The position numbers were made by a program, and so were the translations under genes. From Galdieria sulphuraria (Eukaryota > Rhodophyta > Bangiophyceae > Galdieriales > Galdieriaceae), in NCBI RefSeq assembly GCF_000341285.1, contig NW_005178474.1, forward strand, positions 245,570 to 309,569: a stretch of DNA of 64,000 nucleotides, written 5' to 3'. Positions 58,641-64,000 of this stretch are shown here, piece by piece; position 1 is the first letter of the stretch; every line of letters begins with the position of its first letter. A model generated the notes under the pieces. The model did no database searches, had not been told where the DNA came from, and worked only from the letters and a program-made list of their open reading frames with translations.

Positions 58641-61600
58641 ATTGCATATTTTCAATGATTGTTTGTATTGTCGAGCGTTTAGATCAATTCTCTATTGATT
58701 CGAATATATATTTTGAAATATTACGGATAGAGGGCCTTAGATAACGAAAGCTGAATAAACTTGTATTTTGAAAGCAAGGAAAAAGTTTTCAGTTCAAAAT
58801 ATACTCACCTTGTTGAGAACCATGAAATAAAGCAAGCAAAAGGACACTGTTGAAAATCTTGGTTGTGTTCACCTGGGTAAAAAGTTGTGACAATGGCGAT
58901 TGTAGTTACTCGTCCGTTTTTGAAAGACGCCTTTGTTTTTATGAATTACTGGTTTTACCGAGGGTGAAATATGTCTAAAAGGATATTTAAGTCGTAAGAG
59001 TGATAAAGTTGGAACTAGTATTGATGGTGTTTCTGAAAGGCATCTATTGCAAATTGTCTTTGGTCCATAGTACAGTTGGAAAGGAGGGTAACATTAGTAG
59101 GAAGGTATGAATGGGAAACAAGGCGACTTGTGTATAACAGTATTTGCCTTGTCAAGAGTGCTGGCTGATCTGTTTTTCATTTCAACACACTGAAAGTCAT
59201 TCTGTTGAAAGTGGTGGTAGTTGTAGCTGTCAAAAAGTGAAAAGGAGACTTCACCTTTTGTGCAAACAGGTTGCATTTGAATAGTATACAAAGTAGCTCT
59301 GAAAGAAACTCACGAAGGATTGGTTGAACTTCTACAATGTTACACAAGTGCACACATTGATATCATCGTGTCCGACTAGAGTTTTTGGTTTGACTCTGAA
59401 GATAAAGTCCAACTCTTGATAGATAATTCCTAGAAAGCATACGCAGACGAACAAAGTAGTTTGCACATTGGCACAAACCATAAAGCATTTTTCTATTATC
59501 GCAGCAAAATCAAACCATTCGCCACTACTTGAAATTCAACCACATGAACAACAACAAATATGAGCTCAAGGCTGGTAAAGTATGGCATAGTCATCAAGTC
59601 TACAAAGAGAATGATTCCTGCTTGTATCTTTTACTGTTTTCTTCGTCGTTGGCATGAGTGGAAAAGTGTCATTGTTTTATTTACTTGGAATTGTAAACAG
59701 ACAACAACAACAAGACAAAGTTATAGTGTTTGGTTATAGTGGTACATGGAATATTAATAATAGTTTTTGTCATAAAAGTACGAATTTGACCTATTTTTTA
59801 CCATACAGGAAAATTGCATTGTTGAGTTTACAAAATAAAAGGGCATCATTTGCACACTTACAGACTATTCTTGTACCTTGCTGTCGGTATAACTAAATAC
59901 GGTTCTGATTTTGAACAACAAATAGGGTATCGAGTTGCTTTAATGGTCGATTTTCGGATTTTTCTCCTACATGTTTGAGACTAATCTTTACCTTTTGATT
60001 CTTGAAACGAACTTATTTGTTATCTCATGATAGTATGATGAAGCAACTAGTCGTCATTTCTTTTCGGAAAACGTCGACGTACAACTTTTCAGATGCTTTT
60101 TTCATTGGAAATCCTGATCACAAAGAATCTCTTTGTCCCGTGATAGTTGCGTTGCATTTGTAGGGATGGGTAACTCCAAGTGATCAATTCAAGACAATTT
60201 CGTCAGTTGAATCAAGTAATCTTTGACAAGTGAACTTGCAGTATCATGAAAGTGTACAACATACTGTCTTATGTGATCTTGAATCTACTACTGATCTATG
60301 TGGATATATTGTATTGTTCTTATGTCGAAACTACACCTTTTGACTATTTATGCTTCAGAACATTTCCATCTTACTTCTTCGACCCTAAGACCAGCTTGAT
60401 ATGGAGTGGTCATCTAGTCGATAAGGATAAGATAATATTTCTATCTCGTTTTTTCTCTTCTTTATCGGTTTAATTGTGGAATGGTGAAGATCTTGTTTTT
60501 TAGAGTTGTAATATGTTGTAAAAACAGTTGAATGCTCATTGTACAAGAAAAGGGATGAAGATGATAGAAAGTAGTATCCAAAGACTGCGGGATGATGTAA
60601 ATTCAGAGAAGCAACAAGATTGCAGTCAAAGTTCTATATAAACGATCTATTGGGAATAGAAATTGAACTTGTCTTAGTACGAAATACTGGTTGTTTTCCC
60701 TTATTCATATGAATTTTCATAAAAGACAAAAATTTACGTTTTACATAGTATATACTTTTCATTGAAAGAATATAGAAAGGTCAGTTGAAAGAACTTCAAG
60801 GAAAAGAAGTAAATGAATGCTTCCCTGGCTTCACGGGGTTAAAATATCAGATCTATGATGTACAGATTTTGAGGTTGATGCTCACAAAAAGCAGAATCAA
60901 TTCTGAGATTTTTACACAAGTAGCAGCAAAACACAAAATAGTTGTCCTGTTCTAATTTCAGGATCTTTTTGTATATCCTTTGATGCTTGAACCTTTTCGC
61001 AGCCTTTGGTGGTTTTCATCCACCTCTTAACCTTGGACTATTACCACAATTGATTCAAGTGATAAATGACAATGTATTTATGCCGTACCAATACCTTGTT
61101 CTATGTATGTGTTGAATTTGAATCTTATTTCAAAGTGATATCCGAAACAATTCTGGTTACAGCTGTGTTGAACGAAGTAATAATAACTTGCTTTAGAGTA
61201 CCCTGAATCTTATCACTTCTAGTTAAATCTCAACCGGATATGGCACAACTATTCTAGTAGATACGTAACAAAAGGTCTATTTGATTTCTTCCTTCTCAAC
61301 GTATCTAGAAACTGGTTACTGCTTTATATTACTTGAATTGTATACTGAATTCAATGATTTACTGTTCAATGGAAAGAAAGTAAGATATTTCTTGATACTG
61401 CTCATCTAAGATAACATTCTATATACGAGTTGGTCATTTGTTGATAACTAGTCGAATATCTCATCAAGACGAAATTCTGTTTCATAAGTAAAAATGTCCT
61501 CTATGGTTCGTTCAACTTTTGAATTCTTAGAAATTATACTGAATTTATCGAACGAATTAGTCCGTATCTCGAGAAAAACGATTTGCCATATAGTATTAAT

Positions 61601-64000
61601 AGTAGTATTATTACTAAGGATACAGAAGACTAGGGAGATGAAGACTTGGTTTGAGAAAAACTTGGTAGTGTTTGAGTGTCCAATAATTCCTCCGCGATAT
61701 TGAATACGTTTTCGTTGATCATTTCATCCTAGATAGCTTCGCGAATCGACTCAAGCGATGAATTGTAATGTATCTTTGCAGTGCTACGAATCTGTTACTA
61801 CCAGTTTATATATTTTGATATGAACTAGTTGTTTGTTCAGATATAAATACGTCAAACTGTACTTGATTCAATTTCATAACTACTTGTTTTGAAGTACCTT
61901 CAGTTATACAATTTCGTTCCAACCAAGCATTACTGGGTACACTATAGTCACTTCGCAGACAAGAGTCAGATTTAAATCTTTTTTCAAGTGTTCGCATCTA
62001 AATGCGTTGCTTGTTAGAAACGTTCAAAGTTTGCTATTGAAATATAGCCCTAGCAATGAATGGAATCAATGTGTTAGACAAGATAACGGCACAGCTCGAT
62101 GCACAAAAAGTTGAATCAACGTTTCCATTCAAAATCAATTGTTTGATAGCAAGACTAATATACGTTGTTATTTTTTAGGGGTATCTACGAGAGAGTTGGT
62201 TGAATTGTCATTATGTGGACATTGGGTTATCCAATAGAGTTTCTGTTAGATAGTGTTTGTATAAGATGGATTCTTTAAGGTAGAATTGATACTTTATTGA
62301 ATACTAGTTGTCAAGTTGAGAAAGACTTTGTACCTTTGCACTTGAAATATCGCTGTTGTATGTACAGAGTCTTTATATCCGAAGCAGTGTTTTATGTGGT
62401 CTTTAGGCTCCCTGTATGCTTGATTCAGCGTCGAATTGTCCAAGATTATCTCGATTTGCCTAAAGTATTCTAGTCCTTACTCTAAAAGGATGATTTACAG
62501 ACTATTATTTGGATTACTTAAAATCAAGTCGAAGATCAATTCATGTGAGAATCACCGGGTGAGAATCCGAATTGCAACAAAGCATCAATTTTCCCTTGAT
62601 ATTTGTATGCTGCGTGCACTACTGGGAAAATGGTCGACCATAATTCAATTTAGGTACATTTGTGGATTGACTTTCATATTGAATGACAATGTGTTTCTAG
62701 AATATTGAGAACATGTTACTATGGATGAGCATAAATCAATCAGCATCCAACATTCTTGTATCTGTACGGAATTCAATTGAACTTTGTTTAAATCCATTGA
62801 TTCCTATCACTATTGGTGGAGCACATTCTCGTTTTACTGCCTTGGCACCAAGCTCAACTTGCATCATAGAATCATTAATTTTTGATAATAAAGGTATTGT
62901 GCTAAAAGTCTATTGCTTCGTTCTATTGACTGGTCGGAGAGTAGTCATCATCTTGTTTATCTTATCTTTTCAAGAAAGTTGCAATTACTGAACACTAAAA
63001 ACTGAACTTTAATTGAAAAAAAGTATGACAGCAATAAACTATACTATTCATAGACCACAGAATCATTTGATTTAGAAGAACATTCAACTAGTTTGTAGAC
63101 GATTGGTCACAAACGAACCGCAAAAAGAAGCAATGTAACCTTGCTGATACAAGCTATTGAATCTCTTGTCATGTTTATATGTTGTGTAGTACAAGATGAA
63201 GAAAATGAATCCTTTCATTTCAACTTTTATACTACTCGTTGAACAAAAAAATACACCAATTTGCTTTGGAAGAAAATAGATGATGGAAGATATATAGTGA
63301 AAAAAGAAAGAAATGGCTTCCTAGTTCAATAGACTACAGACATAGTGTTATGAGCCAAAAGTCTTGACTTTGATTCTCATTAGAAACATCAACGATACTC
63401 TTGTCGTCATTAGTAGAAAAAGTATTCCCTAGTAGTATCTCATACTGGTAATAGTAGAGCGTTTATGGCATTTTGTTTTGTTTATCCATTCTACTGATAT
63501 GCATGACCTGTATTTGAACACCATAAGACAAAAAGTAGGCTGTTGAAACAATATGTTTAATGTTTGTGTATTTCATGGCATCCCTAATCGTTATAAATTG
63601 TCCAAAGCTTCAAAGACCTGATTACTTTAGGCATTTTTTATTTTTTTCTCACGAACTTTATTCTTCTTCTTCCCTTTTTTTATATCTAAAATGAATATCA
63701 TACAATCCTCACTGATAGAATACAATCAAATTTCTATTCGAAAAGGTAAAGTTTAGAATAAAGCAAGGCATATACAATCTTACTTGCAGAATCATTATTT
63801 GCATTTCTGTAGATATTATTCTCTATATAGCTGTAACTTTCTTTACTGGTTTGGAAAGTGTAGACAACAACATTTATAGGAAGAACAATATCAAGTTTAT
63901 GATTCAACTCGATCTCGACACTAGTATTCCATGAAGAAGGATATCACTCCTCATCATACTCGACGAATGGTTTCGAGTTCGACCTAATCATCTATCTTAT
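58641..64000. other. gene-poor AT-rich end of window
   Basis: About 5.3 kb with short ATG frames only, for example 59654-59896 (plus, 80 codons) and 62713-62991 (plus, 92 codons). None has a recognisable domain or a chain of spliceable exons. No telomere-type repeat, transposase, RNA gene or CRISPR-like array was seen. Confidence 0.5.
60246..60473 (+). CDS. possible small membrane or secreted protein, 75 residues
   Basis: An ATG frame ending in TAA. The first 25 residues (VYNILSYVILNLLLIYVDIL) look like a signal peptide or membrane anchor, followed by an aromatic-rich stretch with Cys (FDYLCFRTFPSYFFDPKT). Hydrophobic frames are common by chance in AT-rich DNA, so support is weak. Confidence 0.22.
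   Translation: MKVYNILSYVILNLLLIYVDILYCSYVETTPFDYLCFRTFPSYFFDPKTSLIWSGHLVDKDKIIFLSRFFSSLSV

Noticed and set aside
59094-59896. Short frames on both strands near 59.1-59.9 kb
   Set aside because: Short, unrelated to known domains, and typical of chance frames in AT-rich sequence.
62713-62991. Plus-strand frame of 92 codons with NPLIPITIGGAHSRFTALAP
   Set aside because: No recognisable family, no introns or neighbours supporting it, and a hydrophobic AT-driven end; not enough to call a gene.
30745-64000. Search for transposases, reverse transcriptases, long terminal repeats, telomere repeats or CRISPR-like arrays
   Set aside because: None was seen by eye; the only repeats found are the ATPase copies, the duplicated flanks and simple-sequence tracts.

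Overview
The window is nuclear DNA from a compact eukaryotic genome. It is AT-rich, its genes carry many very short GT-AG introns (mostly 45-60 bp, some 33-38 bp), and neighbouring genes are often separated by only tens of bases. This style, a cyanobacterial-type sucrose-phosphate synthase fused to its phosphatase, and several copies of archaeal-type P-loop ATPases point to a cyanidiophycean red alga, most probably Galdieria. The ATPase expansion is a published trait of Galdieria sulphuraria. The organism assignment is an inference; the exon structures below come from the sequence and were checked for reading-phase consistency.

Positions 1-30.7 kb are gene-dense, with about 15 genes on both strands: the 3' part of a membrane protein, a KCNAB-like aldo/keto reductase, an unknown membrane protein, a divergent UDP-glycosyltransferase, a TLC-domain protein, ALG5, an armadillo-patatin phospholipase, a small tail-membrane protein, UTP13, a three-exon 64-residue protein, sucrose-phosphate synthase, an EF-hand/TKL-kinase/ankyrin protein, a poorly resolved minus-strand gene, a serine-rich coiled-coil protein and a 2023-residue HEATR5/Laa1/SWEETIE homologue. 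They cover ER glycosylation, lipid metabolism, sucrose synthesis, ribosome biogenesis and vesicle traffic, and show no shared pathway.

From about 30.7 kb to the end the density collapses. Only two clear housekeeping genes are present: S-adenosylmethionine synthetase (46.4-47.7 kb) and the PPIL4 cyclophilin-RRM protein (47.8-49.4 kb). Around them lie copies of one ATPase family: an interrupted copy (40.2-42.3 kb), an intact copy (43.0-45.5 kb), a frameshifted copy (51.7-54.2 kb) and at least one decayed remnant (38.2-39.1 kb). A segment at 57.4-58.65 kb looks like a diverged duplicate of both flanks of the intact copy, with the ATPase missing.

The most interesting system is this ATPase family. 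It has a P-loop NTPase core, a region resembling the PD-(D/E)XK-like domain of archaeal ATPases, and in two copies a C-terminal SAM-like domain. It is multiplying and decaying in a gene-poor region. A 20-base N gap lies at 38145-38164 and a single N at 3421.
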